A stretch of 64,000 nt of DNA from SZAS-103 sp036496805 (GCA_036496805.1 DASXKN010000026.1:1-64000), one strand, 5' to 3'. Shown: positions 16,446 to 26,138, counted from the first letter of the stretch. The notes: a model not told the origin generated them from the sequence alone. Program-made: numbers and translations.

Positions 16446-18278
16446 TCAGCCGCTGTGCGGCCGCGCCGGGATCAGCAATTGCTGCCCGGGATGCACGGCA
16501 TTGGTGTCCAGATCGTTGACCTCGCGCAGCTTCGCCGCACTGACGCCATAGCGGCTGGCGATGTCGACCAGGCGCTCGCCGCGCTGCACGACGTGGACCT
16601 GCTGGCCGACGTCGGCGGTGGCCAGCTCCATGGGCGCGGCTTTCGTCGCGACCATCGTATCCGAGCTAGCGCGATCGCCCTCGGGCGCAGGCGTCGCGGC
16701 CATGCGCTGCGCCGCGGCCTCGCGCACGTTGCGCGAGCCGCGTTCGTGCTGGGCCGCGAACTCGGTGCCCGGCAGCGGGTTGTCGATGAAATAGCCCTTC
16801 ACGCCACCCAGCACAGCCCTGGCGAGGCGCGCACGGTATTCGGGATCGTTGAGGCGCTGTTCCTCTTCCGCGTTGGTGATGAAGGCGGTCTCGACCAGCA
16901 TCGAGGGCACGTCAGGTGAGCGCAGCACGACGAAGTTCGCGCGCTCCGGATGCGCCTTGTGGGTGCGGCCGATGTCGCGCAGGGCCTGGTGCACGCGCTC
17001 GGCGGCGTCCTCGGAAGCCTTCATGGTGGCGCTCTGGGACAGGTCGAGCAGGACCGAGGCCAGGGTGTTGTCCTTGTCGCTGAGCTTGACCCCGCCGACC
17101 AGGTCGGCCGCGTTTTCGCGGTCGGCCAGCCATCGGGCGGCCTGTGAGGTGACGCCACGCTCGGACAGCACCCAGACCGACGAACCGGTCGCGTCATGGC
17201 CGGGCTCGGCATCGCAATGGATCGAGATGAACAGGTCGGCCTTGGCGTCGCGCGCCTTGTGATAGCGGTCGGCCAGCGGCACGAAGTAGTCGCCATCGCG
17301 GGTCAGCACGGCTTTCATGCCCGGGGTTGCATCGATCTGGCGCGCCAGTTCGCGTGCGGTGGCGAGGGTGACGTTCTTTTCGTAGGTGCCGCTGTAGCCT
17401 TTGGCGCCGGTGTCCTGGCCGCCGTGGCCGGCGTCGACCGCGATGACGATCTTGCGCTGGCCATTGCCGAGCACGTCGCGCAGGGTGCGCGCGCCGGGAC
17501 GGGTGACAACTGGACGGTTGTCCGCGTCCGCATTGGCCTGCGGCTCCGATGCCGGCAGGGAGGCAGGCGGAACGGAAGCTTCGGCCTGGGTCAGTCGTGG
17601 GGCGTCGCGATGCGATTCGGCAGCCATGCCGTGGCCAGGCATCACAGGCGGGGGGGCCGCGGATGGCAACGCGGTACCGGTTTGGTGGGAGGAAGCGGCT
17701 GACGTCTGCGTCACGGCTGCGGGCAGATCCAGCGTGGCGCCGGTCGGCGCCGCATCCACGGGCAAGGGAACCGGCGTGCTGACCGGCGTCATGGTCTTTG
17801 CCGCAGGCCCGGATGGGGCGATCGCGACGTCGGTTGCAGCAACTTCACCGCGGCCGGATTTGCGCGCGTGGGCCCTGGCGCTCGCCGACGGCATCTCGAT
17901 CACCAGCCTGGACGTGCCCTGGCCCTGCTGGAAATAGCTCTTCGGACGTACCTTGCCAGCGAGGTCGAACACCAGGCGCACATCGCCCGGAGTCGGTTCG
18001 CCGGTACGCACATTGGCGACCATGCCGTCCGGTCCGGGCAGGCGGAAATCACTCGCGAGGCGGCTGTCGTGCAGGTCCACGACCAACCGGTCGGGATTGG
18101 CCAAGGCGAAAACCTCATAGCGCGTGCCGTCGGGCACATCGACCAAAGCCTTGGTCCCGCTATCGTCGTCGGCGACCGCCACTCCTTGCACGGTCGCGAT
18201 CTGACCGGCGTGCGCAAGGCCGCCCAGAGCAAGCGGCAAGGCCACGGACAGCCAGAAACTAACGAAATTTCCACGCAT
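16446..18278 (-). CDS. amiC: N-acetylmuramoyl-L-alanine amidase with AMIN and LysM domains
   Basis: A 610-residue periplasmic enzyme that cleaves septal peptidoglycan during cell separation. A signal peptide (about 1-24) is followed by an AMIN domain (about 25-130), a Ser/Ala/Pro-rich linker, a zinc Amidase_3 domain (about 280-500) with AVDAGHGGQDTGAKG, TYEKN and SIHCDAEPGH, and LVETAFITN, and a C-terminal LysM domain (HVVQRGERLVDIASRYGVS, last 45 residues). The ATG at 18278 precedes the signal peptide. It follows tsaE by 73 bases in the nnr-tsaE-amiC order. Confidence 0.93.
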   Translation of the reverse strand: MRGNFVSFWLSVALPLALGGLAHAGQIATVQGVAVADDDSGTKALVDVPDGTRYEVFALANPDRLVVDLHDSRLASDFRLPGPDGMVANVRTGEPTPGDVRLVFDLAGKVRPKSYFQQGQGTSRLVIEMPSASARAHARKSGRGEVAATDVAIAPSGPAAKTMTPVSTPVPLPVDAAPTGATLDLPAAVTQTSAASSHQTGTALPSAAPPPVMPGHGMAAESHRDAPRLTQAEASVPPASLPASEPQANADADNRPVVTRPGARTLRDVLGNGQRKIVIAVDAGHGGQDTGAKGYSGTYEKNVTLATARELARQIDATPGMKAVLTRDGDYFVPLADRYHKARDAKADLFISIHCDAEPGHDATGSSVWVLSERGVTSQAARWLADRENAADLVGGVKLSDKDNTLASVLLDLSQSATMKASEDAAERVHQALRDIGRTHKAHPERANFVVLRSPDVPSMLVETAFITNAEEEQRLNDPEYRARLARAVLGGVKGYFIDNPLPGTEFAAQHERGSRNVREAAAQRMAATPAPEGDRASSDTMVATKAAPMELATADVGQQVHVVQRGERLVDIASRYGVSAAKLREVNDLDTNAVHPGQQLLIPARPHSG

Positions 18279-18351
18279 GGGCGCGATACATACTGCAACC
18301 AGCGCCAAATTTCAAGCGATCTTTCCCTTGCGAATCCGCAAGCTAGCGCAA

Positions 18352-18846
18352 CTATCTGGAATCTACTGCAAAAACATGCGCCAGGTTCCGGTCGGTTTGC
18401 AGCCGCTCCAGCCATGCTTGACCCTGAGGTGTCGTGCCCGTCAGGACCGCCGAGCGCCCCGATCCGGCGTGCTCCAGATGCACCAGCAGGTCCGCTGCCG
18501 GCAAGGCCCCACGCCCACGCTCCGGCCATTCGATCAGCCATAGCGAGGCCTGGGCCGAGAGGGCGTCGAGTCCGAGGAACTCGAGTTCGTCGGCTGCGGC
18601 GATCCGGTACAGGTCGAGGTGGACGGCCTCGTCGCCACCCGCGAGCCGGTAAGGCTCGATCAGGGTGTAGGTGGGACTGCGGATGGCGCCGGTCACGCCG
18701 AGCGCGCGCAGCAGGGCGCGCGCCAGGGTCGACTTGCCGGCGCCGAGGTCGCCGTGCAGGTGGACGACAGCGTGTTCGGGCCGGGTGGCCGCCAGCAGGG
18801 CGCCGAGGGCATCGGTCGCCTCGGCGGTCGCAAGGTTCAGCAGCAT
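18352..18846 (-). CDS. tsaE: tRNA threonylcarbamoyladenosine biosynthesis ATPase TsaE
   Basis: A 164-residue P-loop ATPase of the t6A tRNA-modification pathway that works with TsaB and TsaD. Walker A is GDLGAGKST, followed by IRSPTYTLIEPY, HLDLYRI and LWLIEWPERG, all typical of TsaE. Its start lies inside the end of nnr (10-base overlap), so the pair is translationally coupled. Confidence 0.93.
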   Translation of the reverse strand: MLLNLATAEATDALGALLAATRPEHAVVHLHGDLGAGKSTLARALLRALGVTGAIRSPTYTLIEPYRLAGGDEAVHLDLYRIAAADELEFLGLDALSAQASLWLIEWPERGRGALPAADLLVHLEHAGSGRSAVLTGTTPQGQAWLERLQTDRNLAHVFAVDSR

Positions 18847-20318
18847 GGATTGGCCAGCCTGCGCAGGTGTGGGAACAGGTCCGCGGCCAACAGTCCGCGC
18901 TCGCCGCCATGGGCGGCCGCAGCGTCGCCAGCGGTAGCATGAAGAAGCGCACCGCAAGCCGCCGCATCGAACGCGGGCAATCCCTGGGCACGCAGGGCGG
19001 CGATCACGCCGGTCAGGACATCGCCCATGCCACCGCTGGCCATGCCGGGGTTGCCGGCATCGACGACGACGGGGGCAGCGTCCGGCCCGGCGACCACCGT
19101 GCCGGCGCCCTTGAGTGCGACACAGCATCCATAACGCTCCGCCAACCGCGCGGCCGCGGCAAAGCGGTCGGCCTGGACTTGTGCCGTCGACATCCCGAGC
19201 AACCGCCCCGCCTCGCCCGGATGCGGCGTAATGACGGCCCCAGGCAATCGGCAAGGCGACTGCGCGATCAGGTTCAGCGCATCGGCGTCCAGCACGAGGG
19301 GCTTGCCCGCCTTCAACGATGCCGCCAGCAGGGCACGCCCCCATTCGCCCGTGCCGAGGCCGGGACCGACCGCCAGCACGCTTGGGCGCATGCAGGCCGT
19401 CTCGAAATCGCCCGAGTCCTCCACCGCCCGCACCATCAGCTCGGGGCGCCGCGCGAGCAGGATCGCGACATGGTCGGCCCGGGTGGCGACGCTCACCAGT
19501 CCCGCGCCACAGCGCAGCGCGGCTTCCGCCGCCAGCGCGACCGCTCCCGCGGTGCCATGGTCGCCGCCGACGCACAACACGTGGCCGAAGTCGCCCTTGT
19601 TCGAGTCGAGGGTCCGGCGCGGCAGCCAGCCCGGCAAGGCATCGGCGCGAACCAGCCGCGCAGCCGGCACATGCATGCCCGAAACCGCGCTCGGCACGCC
19701 AAGGTCATCGACCCGCAACGCCCCGACATGGTCCAGCGCCACGCCGGTGCGCAGGCCGCGCTTGTCGACGATGAAGCTCAGCGTGCAGGTCGCACGGATC
19801 GCCGTTCCGGGAACGTATCCGCTGTCCGCGTCGACGCCGCTGGGGACGTCGAGCGCGAAAATGTCCACGCCGGACGCGTTGATCGCCTCGATGATCGCCC
19901 GCGCCGCGCCTTCGGGTGCCCGCGCGAGTCCGATGCCGAACAGCGCATCCACCCACAGGTCGACCGCCGGCAGAGTGCCATCGAAGACGAGCGCCTCGCC
20001 CCCGGCCGCCTGCCATCCGGCATGGGCTTCGCGAGCGGTTTCGCCGCGCGGCTCACCGTCGGGCAGCCGCAGCACGACCGCTTCGCGCCCGGATGCGCGC
20101 GCGCGACCCGCGAGCACGTAGCCATCACCACCATTGTTGCCCGGCCCGCAGGCGATGCCGATGCGCTGCGCGCCCGGCCAGCGATGCAGCAGCTCGCCCC
20201 AGGCCGCGGCGCCTGCGCGCTGCATCAGCCCGTATCCGGACAGGCCGAGCGCGCGCTGGGCATCGCGATCGATCGCGCGCGCCTGTTCGACCGAGAAGAG
20301 TGGGACGTGCCGGAACAT
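18837..20318 (-). CDS. nnr: Bifunctional NAD(P)HX epimerase and dehydratase
   Basis: A 493-residue repair enzyme. The N-terminal epimerase domain (NnrE/YjeF, about 1-210) has CGPGNNGGDGYVLAG and ALDVPSGVDADSG. The C-terminal ADP-dependent dehydratase (NnrD, about 220-493) has VGGDHGTAGA, GPGLGTGEWG and NPGMASGGMGDVLTG. Together they restore hydrated NADH and NADPH. It is first in the nnr-tsaE-amiC operon and divergent from queG. Confidence 0.95.
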   Translation of the reverse strand: MFRHVPLFSVEQARAIDRDAQRALGLSGYGLMQRAGAAAWGELLHRWPGAQRIGIACGPGNNGGDGYVLAGRARASGREAVVLRLPDGEPRGETAREAHAGWQAAGGEALVFDGTLPAVDLWVDALFGIGLARAPEGAARAIIEAINASGVDIFALDVPSGVDADSGYVPGTAIRATCTLSFIVDKRGLRTGVALDHVGALRVDDLGVPSAVSGMHVPAARLVRADALPGWLPRRTLDSNKGDFGHVLCVGGDHGTAGAVALAAEAALRCGAGLVSVATRADHVAILLARRPELMVRAVEDSGDFETACMRPSVLAVGPGLGTGEWGRALLAASLKAGKPLVLDADALNLIAQSPCRLPGAVITPHPGEAGRLLGMSTAQVQADRFAAAARLAERYGCCVALKGAGTVVAGPDAAPVVVDAGNPGMASGGMGDVLTGVIAALRAQGLPAFDAAACGALLHATAGDAAAAHGGERGLLAADLFPHLRRLANPCC

Positions 20319-20328
20319 CCGCGAATTC

Positions 20329-20334
20329 TATACT
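20329..20334 (+). promoter_or_regulatory. -10 box of queG, implying a leaderless or near-leaderless transcript
   Basis: TATACT ends six bases before the queG ATG (20341), so transcription should begin at or next to the start codon. No Shine-Dalgarno is visible between them. The -35 region is poor. The divergent nnr start is at 20318, so the promoter lies inside the nnr leader. Confidence 0.5.
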
Positions 20335-20340
20335 TGCCGC

Positions 20341-21429
20341 ATGCAGCCCCCCGACCGCCCTGCTATCGCCGACGCCGCGCAGCTCAAGGCGCGGATTCGC
20401 GCGTGGGCGAACGAACTGGGCTTCCAGCGCATCGGCGTGACGGGCGTCGAGCTGGACGAGGACGCCGCCTGGCTGCGCGACTGGCTCGAACAGGGCCTGC
20501 ACGGCGACATGCAATGGATGGCCCGCCACGGCGAGCTGCGCGAGAAACCCGATGCGCTGCGCCCGGGCACGCTGCGCGTGCTGTCGGTGCGGATGGACTA
20601 CACGACGTCCGAGCCCGATGCCGACTGGGCCGCGTTGCACGATGGCGAGCGCGCCTACGTCGCCCGTTACGCACGCGGTCGCGACTACCACAAGCTGATG
20701 CGCAACCGCCTGCAGAAGCTTGCCGACCGCATCGCCGCCGAGGTCGGCCCGTTCGGCCACCGCGTGTTCGTGGATTCCGCACCGGTGATGGAGCGTGCCT
20801 TGGCGCGCAACGCGGGCCTGGGCTGGATCGGCAAGCACACCTGCCTGATCGACCGCGACGCCGGTTCGTGGTTCTTCCTCGGCGAGATCTACACCGACCT
20901 GCCGCTGCCGGTCGATGCGCCCTCCTCCGCGCACTGCGGCACCTGCGTGCGCTGCATCGACATCTGCCCGACGCAGGCGATCACGGCGCCGCACCGGCTC
21001 GATGCGCGCCGCTGCATCGCCTACCTCACGATCGAGCACGAAGGCGCGATCCCCGAGGAACTGCGCGAGCCGATCGGCAACCGCGTCTTCGGCTGCGACG
21101 ACTGCCAGTTGGTCTGCCCCTGGAACAAGTTCGCGAAGACCGCGTCCGAACCGGACTTCCGTGCGCGCAACAGGCTCGACAGTGCTGGCCTGGTCGAACT
21201 GTTCGCCTGGACCGAAGAGGAATTCCTGCAGCGCACCGAAGGCTCGGCAATCCGACGGCTCGGACACGAGCGCTGGTTGCGCAACATCGCGGTCGGGCTG
21301 GGCAATGCACCGACCACGCCGGCGGTCATCGATGCCCTGCAATCACGGCACGACCACCCGTCGGAGCTGGTGCGCGAGCACGTCGCGTGGGCACTGGAAC
21401 GACACCGACCTGCGCAGTCGCCTCAGTAG
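20341..21429 (+). CDS. queG: Epoxyqueuosine reductase
   Basis: A 362-residue cobalamin- and Fe-S-dependent enzyme that makes queuosine from epoxyqueuosine in tRNA. It shows RYARGRDYHKLMR, DSAPVMERALARNAGLGWIGKH, the first 4Fe-4S motif HCGTCVRCIDICPT and the second, split one CDDCQLVCPWN. The ATG at 20341 starts the conserved N-terminus. It overlaps the convergent TPR-like gene by seven bases at the 3' end. Confidence 0.95.
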   Translation: MQPPDRPAIADAAQLKARIRAWANELGFQRIGVTGVELDEDAAWLRDWLEQGLHGDMQWMARHGELREKPDALRPGTLRVLSVRMDYTTSEPDADWAALHDGERAYVARYARGRDYHKLMRNRLQKLADRIAAEVGPFGHRVFVDSAPVMERALARNAGLGWIGKHTCLIDRDAGSWFFLGEIYTDLPLPVDAPSSAHCGTCVRCIDICPTQAITAPHRLDARRCIAYLTIEHEGAIPEELREPIGNRVFGCDDCQLVCPWNKFAKTASEPDFRARNRLDSAGLVELFAWTEEEFLQRTEGSAIRRLGHERWLRNIAVGLGNAPTTPAVIDALQSRHDHPSELVREHVAWALERHRPAQSPQ

Positions 21430-22436
21430 ACCAGCGACGCTCCGAATTCCGGCATCTGTCCGGCTTTCACCTGCCGCGCCCATGCATCCAGGGTCGCGCC
21501 ACCGTCCGCCCAGAATTTCCCGCATAGCCGGAAGTACTGGAGGACGACCTCCTTGTCGCCCGCCGCGAGCAGGTCCCTGGCGAGGCTCATGTTCGGGCCG
21601 AACGAATCGAGCTGGGGCGATCCCGGCGTCCCGCCCGCCTTCAGGAGGTAGTCCTCGGCCAGCTTCACATCGCCCCGTTTCAGCGCGATGCGGCCGAGCA
21701 CGATGTTGCCGTGGTGGATCGCGTTGCCGTAGTCCCAGTCCTTCGGAAGTTTCCGGGCGGCCGCCAGCAGGTCGCTCGCGTAGCCGGACGCCTTGTCGAC
21801 GTCGCCTGCCTCGAACGCCGTCATCGCCAGCGCGTCGAGCCGGTACATGCGCGAGGTTTCGGACGTGTCGTCCGCCCGGGCCCTTTCGAGTTGCGCCAGG
21901 GCGCGGATCGCGGCATCGCGGCCCTCGTCCAGCGCGTAGAGGCGGCCGAGTTCTTCCGACCAGTCCGGGTCGTGGGGGTCGAGTTCCTGTGCCTCCTTCA
22001 ACAGCTTTTCCGCCAGCACACGGTCGAACACGAGGAAGTACTTGCCAGCATGACCCGCCACCCGCGCATCGCGGGGATGCAAACTCACCTGGTCCAGCCA
22101 GGCCTGTTTCAGCTCGCCGTACGCGCTCGGGTCGCCCGTGGGCGTGAGGCCTTCGAGCCCCAGATCGGCTTCGGGATGGTTCCGGATGATCCAGAGCATG
22201 TGCTTCACGGCAGGCGCATTCGCCGATGACGATGTAAGGCGCAGCCTCCCGTAGTAGCCGAGTAGTCTTGCGTGCAGCGACAGATCGTCAGGATGGCTAG
22301 CAAGATTTTTTTCGAGCTCACCCACCTCTTTCGCTTCGAGGCGCATGCCTGCCAGGTAGTCGTCCTCGGGGCCGGCATGAATTGCTGGAGCGATGGCGCC
22401 CAGAACCAGGAATAGCGAGACGACGGCGAGCTTCAT
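21423..22436 (-). CDS. Secreted TPR-like protein of unknown function
   Basis: A 337-residue protein with a signal peptide (about residues 1-21, ending AIHA). The rest is helical with TPR-like pairs (for example NLASHPDDLSLHARLLGYYG, EAQELDPHDPDWSEELGRLY, LGRIALKRGDVKLAEDYLLK). No enzymatic motif is visible. It probably acts as a periplasmic scaffold. The ATG at 22436 (MKLAVVSLFLV) is preferred because it begins the signal peptide; the frame is open farther upstream. Confidence 0.7.
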   Translation of the reverse strand: MKLAVVSLFLVLGAIAPAIHAGPEDDYLAGMRLEAKEVGELEKNLASHPDDLSLHARLLGYYGRLRLTSSSANAPAVKHMLWIIRNHPEADLGLEGLTPTGDPSAYGELKQAWLDQVSLHPRDARVAGHAGKYFLVFDRVLAEKLLKEAQELDPHDPDWSEELGRLYALDEGRDAAIRALAQLERARADDTSETSRMYRLDALAMTAFEAGDVDKASGYASDLLAAARKLPKDWDYGNAIHHGNIVLGRIALKRGDVKLAEDYLLKAGGTPGSPQLDSFGPNMSLARDLLAAGDKEVVLQYFRLCGKFWADGGATLDAWARQVKAGQMPEFGASLVY

Positions 22437-22518
22437 GGACGATTTCAAGCGGAGGGAGGCATGAATTGTCGCGCAGATCCGCTCCACGCGAAGGCATTGG
22501 CGCATGGACGGTGTTTCG

Positions 22519-24111
22519 TCAACGCAACCCCGCCAGCAGCGCCTCGAAGCGTGGATGCCCGCGCAGTGGCGCGAGGTCAGAGTCGTGTTCGATCCAGTCG
22601 GCGTAGCCGCCGCCGGTGCGGATCGCGCGTTCGAGCATGTCGAGCGCGCGCTCGCCATCGCCCGACAGGGTGTGGAAACAGGCCAGGTTGTAGAGGGTCG
22701 TGAAATCGTCCGGACGCAACGCGAACGCCTTGTCGGCGTAAGGCTTGCCAGATCCGGGCTGGCCCAGCCGCGCGTGGATGCCGGCGGTCATGTACAGCAC
22801 CCGCGCGTTGTCGGGCTCGAGTGCGCCCTGGTGCAGCAGGCCCGCGAGCGCCTGCTTTGCAAGGGCGTCGCCGGCCGCGCGGTCGCCGATCGCATCGAGG
22901 GCGTTCACGGCCAGCACGAGGACGACGGATTCGTCGGGTTGCAGGTGCCAGGCCTTCAGGTACAGGTCGGCGGCGCGCGCGTAGTCGCCCTGCGCGTAAC
23001 AGTGCCGCGCGAAGTAGTAGTAGGCCTCGACCAGTCCCGGATTGAGCTCGATCGCGCGTTCGAACGAACGGATCGCGCCTTCGCGATCGCCGGCGAGCGA
23101 ACGGATGTGGCCCTGCGCGACGTGCGCCTCGGCGAGGTCGGGCGCGAGGTCGAGCGCCTTCGCGGCGGCGGCGGCGGCCTCGGGAAGCACTTCCATGGCC
23201 GGCTTGAGCCGCCACAGGATCTGTTGCGCGAGCGAATCGGCCAGCCCGGCGTGCGCCTGGGCGTAGTCGGGATCGAGTTCGACCGCGCGCCGGAACATCG
23301 AAGGCGCCTGCAACCAGGAATGCTGGTCGGACATCCGCCCGGCCAGTTGCCTGCCGCGCAGGTAGAACTCGTACGCCATCATGTTGGCCGGCGCGTAGCG
23401 CTGGAATCGCCCGGCGTCCTTGCCCGACAGGGACATCTTCAGGGACTGGGCGACGTTCTTCGCGATTTCGCCCTGGATCGCGAACACGTCCTCCATCGAC
23501 CGCTCGTAGCTCTCCGACCACAGGTGGTAGCCGTCGTGGGCATCGATGAGCTGGGCGGTGATCTTCAGGCGCTCGCCGGACTTGCGCACGCTGCCTTCGA
23601 GGATGGCGTCGACGCCCAGGAGCCGGCCGATCTCGCGTGGATCGACGCTGCCGTCGCGGAAACGGAACGAAGCCGTGCGCGATGCGACCCGCAGCCCGCG
23701 CACGCAGCACAGCGAGTCGATGATCTCCTCGGCCAGGCCGTCGCAGAACCAGTCCTGGTCATGCGCGGGGCTGAGATCGGCGAACGGCAGGATGGCGATC
23801 GAGGCGATCGCCGAGGATGGGGCCGTTGCCGCCGACGCTGGCTGCGTGGCTGTCGCCGACGCGGTGCGCTCGATGCCGCGCGTGGTGATGTCGAAGATCC
23901 ATGCGAGCACGCACACCGGCAGGAAGCCGGCGGCGACCGTGATGATCAGGGCACGCAGCGCCCAGTGCGGCAGTCCCAGCGGATCGAAGGTCGCGCCAGC
24001 GACCTGGACGGCGAGCCAGCCGGCGATGAGGTAGGCCCCCGCGGTGCGGAAAACCCGGCGGCGACGCAATTCCGCGACGTAGCGCCTGATGGCCTCCACC
24101 ACCTCCGGCAT
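22519..24111 (-). CDS. Membrane-anchored TPR protein with a TolB-N/CadC-like domain
   Basis: A 530-residue protein. After a cytoplasmic start (MPEVVEAIRRYVAELRRRRV) come two transmembrane helices (about 24-44 and 53-73). Next is a domain of the type IAILPFADLSPAHDQDWFCDGLAEEI ... RLLGVDAILEGSVRKSG (about 105-250), common in adenylate-cyclase-type TPR proteins; then several TPR repeats (about 290-520). The ATG at 24111 follows GGAG. It is probably a protein-interaction or signalling scaffold; there is no catalytic cyclase domain. Confidence 0.8.
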   Translation of the reverse strand: MPEVVEAIRRYVAELRRRRVFRTAGAYLIAGWLAVQVAGATFDPLGLPHWALRALIITVAAGFLPVCVLAWIFDITTRGIERTASATATQPASAATAPSSAIASIAILPFADLSPAHDQDWFCDGLAEEIIDSLCCVRGLRVASRTASFRFRDGSVDPREIGRLLGVDAILEGSVRKSGERLKITAQLIDAHDGYHLWSESYERSMEDVFAIQGEIAKNVAQSLKMSLSGKDAGRFQRYAPANMMAYEFYLRGRQLAGRMSDQHSWLQAPSMFRRAVELDPDYAQAHAGLADSLAQQILWRLKPAMEVLPEAAAAAAKALDLAPDLAEAHVAQGHIRSLAGDREGAIRSFERAIELNPGLVEAYYYFARHCYAQGDYARAADLYLKAWHLQPDESVVLVLAVNALDAIGDRAAGDALAKQALAGLLHQGALEPDNARVLYMTAGIHARLGQPGSGKPYADKAFALRPDDFTTLYNLACFHTLSGDGERALDMLERAIRTGGGYADWIEHDSDLAPLRGHPRFEALLAGLR

Positions 24112-24252
24112 GCCGCGCTCTCCACCTGACGGTCCCCGGAACAGTCTAGCGCGCGGCGCCACGAGGCGGTCGCGATCACTTCGCATGGACGCTGGAGCGA
24201 CACAGCCGGAATCGGCCAGGCCCGAGGCCATGTCAACATCCCTCGGCTCGAC

Positions 24253-25356
24253 TCAATCCAGTTCGGCGATCCGCTGCTGCAGCGCCTGTCTCCGCTCGGG
24301 ATCCGTCTCGGTGGCGAGCTGCTGCTTCAGGATGGCGACCTGCGCGACATCGAGCGCGTTCCTCGCCGATGTCTTCACATCCGGCGCCACGCCCACGCCT
24401 TCCCAGTCGGTGTGCGTGACCGGGTTGATCGAGCGTCCGTTGGGCACGAACATCATGAAGTGCGCGCTCAACCTTCGCGGATTCCCCGGATGCGCGCCGC
24501 CGCCCGTGGTTTCGCCGACCAGGGTCGCACGCCCGTTGTTCTTCAGCGCATAGGCAAAGTCTTCGCCTGCCGAGAACGTATCCTGGCTGGTCAGCAGATA
24601 CACCTTGCGTGCCTGGCCGTATTTCGTGCCGGGCACGCTGTCGGAGGTCCAGCGCTCTTCCGTGCGGTTTCCCTCGCGCCAATGGATGTCGTTGAGATGG
24701 GTGCGCCTGTCGTACAGGTAGCTTGCGAACAGCATCACGGTGTCCGGATCGCCGCCGCCGCACTGGCGCAGATCGATGATCAGGGCCTTGGTATCGGCGA
24801 GCAGGGTCATCGCCGCGGCGATCCGCCCGGCCGCCTGCTGCGGTCGCGCGAAGGCGTGCAGGTCGATGTAGCCGATGTTGAACTTCAGGCGACCGACCGT
24901 CTCGAAGCCGAAGTTCAGGCGTGTCTGGTGCGCCAGCTCCTCGGCCTTCTCTTCCGGCGACTGGTCCTGGCCTGGCGGCAGCACGGGGACCGTTTTCTCG
25001 AAGTAGCGGACCTCGATGTGCCGGTCGTGGCTTTCGCCCTGCAGGACATCGGTCAGGGCCTCGGCCATCTTCTCGGCGCTGGTCACCGAATCGAAGTCGC
25101 CGTGCTGCGACCGCGCGCGCAACCGCGCTTCCATCGCCGCCGCCTTGTCGGGAAAAACGTAGTACTTGTCGAGGTCCGCGATCGCGGTTTCGATCACTTC
25201 GTGCCGGGTCGCATTGTCCATCGGCATGTCCTTCTGCGGCGGGCCCGACGGGGCGCGGCCGGGCATGCCGAACACGACCAGCCCGAGCGCGCATGCGGCG
25301 CAGGCTCCGGCCACGGCAACGATGCGTATTGCCTTCTTCCTGCTTGATCTGTCCAT
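24253..25356 (-). CDS. S41 family peptidase (tail-specific protease / IRBP-like)
   Basis: A 367-residue protein anchored or exported by one N-terminal hydrophobic segment (about 10-31). The S41 core has IGYIDLHAFARP, ALIIDLRQCGGGDPDTV, a candidate nucleophile in LTSQDTFSAGEDFAYALKNNG, and GETTGGGAHPG. These match the IRBP-like S41 group that lacks a PDZ domain. The start at 25356 has GAGG seven bases upstream. Its promoter region carries the same 52-bp box as the ABC transporter of this cluster, implying joint control. Confidence 0.85.
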   Translation of the reverse strand: MDRSSRKKAIRIVAVAGACAACALGLVVFGMPGRAPSGPPQKDMPMDNATRHEVIETAIADLDKYYVFPDKAAAMEARLRARSQHGDFDSVTSAEKMAEALTDVLQGESHDRHIEVRYFEKTVPVLPPGQDQSPEEKAEELAHQTRLNFGFETVGRLKFNIGYIDLHAFARPQQAAGRIAAAMTLLADTKALIIDLRQCGGGDPDTVMLFASYLYDRRTHLNDIHWREGNRTEERWTSDSVPGTKYGQARKVYLLTSQDTFSAGEDFAYALKNNGRATLVGETTGGGAHPGNPRRLSAHFMMFVPNGRSINPVTHTDWEGVGVAPDVKTSARNALDVAQVAILKQQLATETDPERRQALQQRIAELD

Positions 25357-25384
25357 CGCAGTTCCTCGCTGGTTGGGAAAATTC

Positions 25385-25436
25385 GTCGGCATCCGACGAA
25401 CCCAGCGTGACGAGGCAATGTGGAGACACTGTGGAT
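25385..25436 (-). promoter_or_regulatory. Shared regulatory box, copy 1 (upstream of the S41 peptidase)
   Basis: A 52-bp segment that matches 30180-30231 at 46 positions. On the minus strand it contains TCCACA-N5-TCCACA (25419-25435), an 11-base direct repeat typical of OmpR/PhoB-type regulator sites, about 63 bases before the ATG, and a perfect hairpin TTCGTCGG-CAT-CCGACGAA (25383-25401 region) just before the ribosome site. Binding by the adjacent regulator is inference. Confidence 0.6.
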
Positions 25437-25471
25437 CGAGGCCGACGCGACGCGTTCGACGATGCGTCGCG

Positions 25472-26137
25472 TCACAGCTCGACGCGATAGCCGAGACCGT
25501 AGACGGAATGGATGACCTCGACGTCCGGGAGCAGCGCCGAGAGTTTTCGACGCAGGTTCTTGATGTGGCTGTCGATCGACCGGTCGGTGACGTCGAGGCT
25601 GTCGCGGCTGGCGAGATCGAGCAATTGCGCGCGCGAGTGGATGGTTCCGGGCCGCTTCGCCATGGCCGCGAACAGGTTGTACTCGGTCGGCGTCAGGTCC
25701 AGCGCCTGCGAACGGATTCGCACCGTGCGTGTCGCTTCATCGACGGCCACGAGCCGCATGCCGTCGTCCGGCCTGCGCGGCCGGCGCAGGATGGCCTTGA
25801 TGCGCGCGACCAGCTCGCGCGGGCTGAAAGGCTTGCAGAGATAGTCGTCGGCGCCCGTCTCCAGGCCCAGCAACCGGTCGATCTCCTCGACCTTCGCGGT
25901 CACCATGATGATGGGGACGTCGGAAAACGCGCGCACGGCCCGGCACAGCGACATTCCATCCAGGCCCGGCAGCATGAGGTCCAGCACGATCAGGTCGGGC
26001 AGCTTGCGGCGGATGCCGGCCAGCGCATCGCGGCCGTCGGCGATCACTTCGGCGACATAACCTGCCGCAACGACGTAGTCGGCAACGATCGCCGACAGGT
26101 CGCTTTCGTCTTCGACGATGAGGACGTTCGCGGCCAT
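25472..26137 (-). CDS. OmpR-family response regulator (BaeR-like)
   Basis: A 221-residue DNA-binding regulator. The receiver domain (about 1-115) has the acidic pair E9/D10, phospho-acceptor D53 in VLDLMLPGLDG, T80 region MVTAK and the conserved Lys in LCKPFSPRELVARI. The winged-helix domain (about 125-221) has LDLTPTEYNLF, DRSIDSHIKNLRRKL and VYGLGYRVEL. It starts one base after the kinase stop. It resembles BaeR in form; the exact stimulus is unknown. Confidence 0.92.
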   Translation of the reverse strand: MAANVLIVEDESDLSAIVADYVVAAGYVAEVIADGRDALAGIRRKLPDLIVLDLMLPGLDGMSLCRAVRAFSDVPIIMVTAKVEEIDRLLGLETGADDYLCKPFSPRELVARIKAILRRPRRPDDGMRLVAVDEATRTVRIRSQALDLTPTEYNLFAAMAKRPGTIHSRAQLLDLASRDSLDVTDRSIDSHIKNLRRKLSALLPDVEVIHSVYGLGYRVEL

Positions 26138-26138
26138 C

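Noticed and set aside
17868..21527. A plus-strand open frame of 1219 codons
   Set aside because: It is antisense to amiC, tsaE and nnr and out of frame with queG. Its composition (runs of Arg, Ala, Gly, Pro) is that of a high-GC shadow frame.
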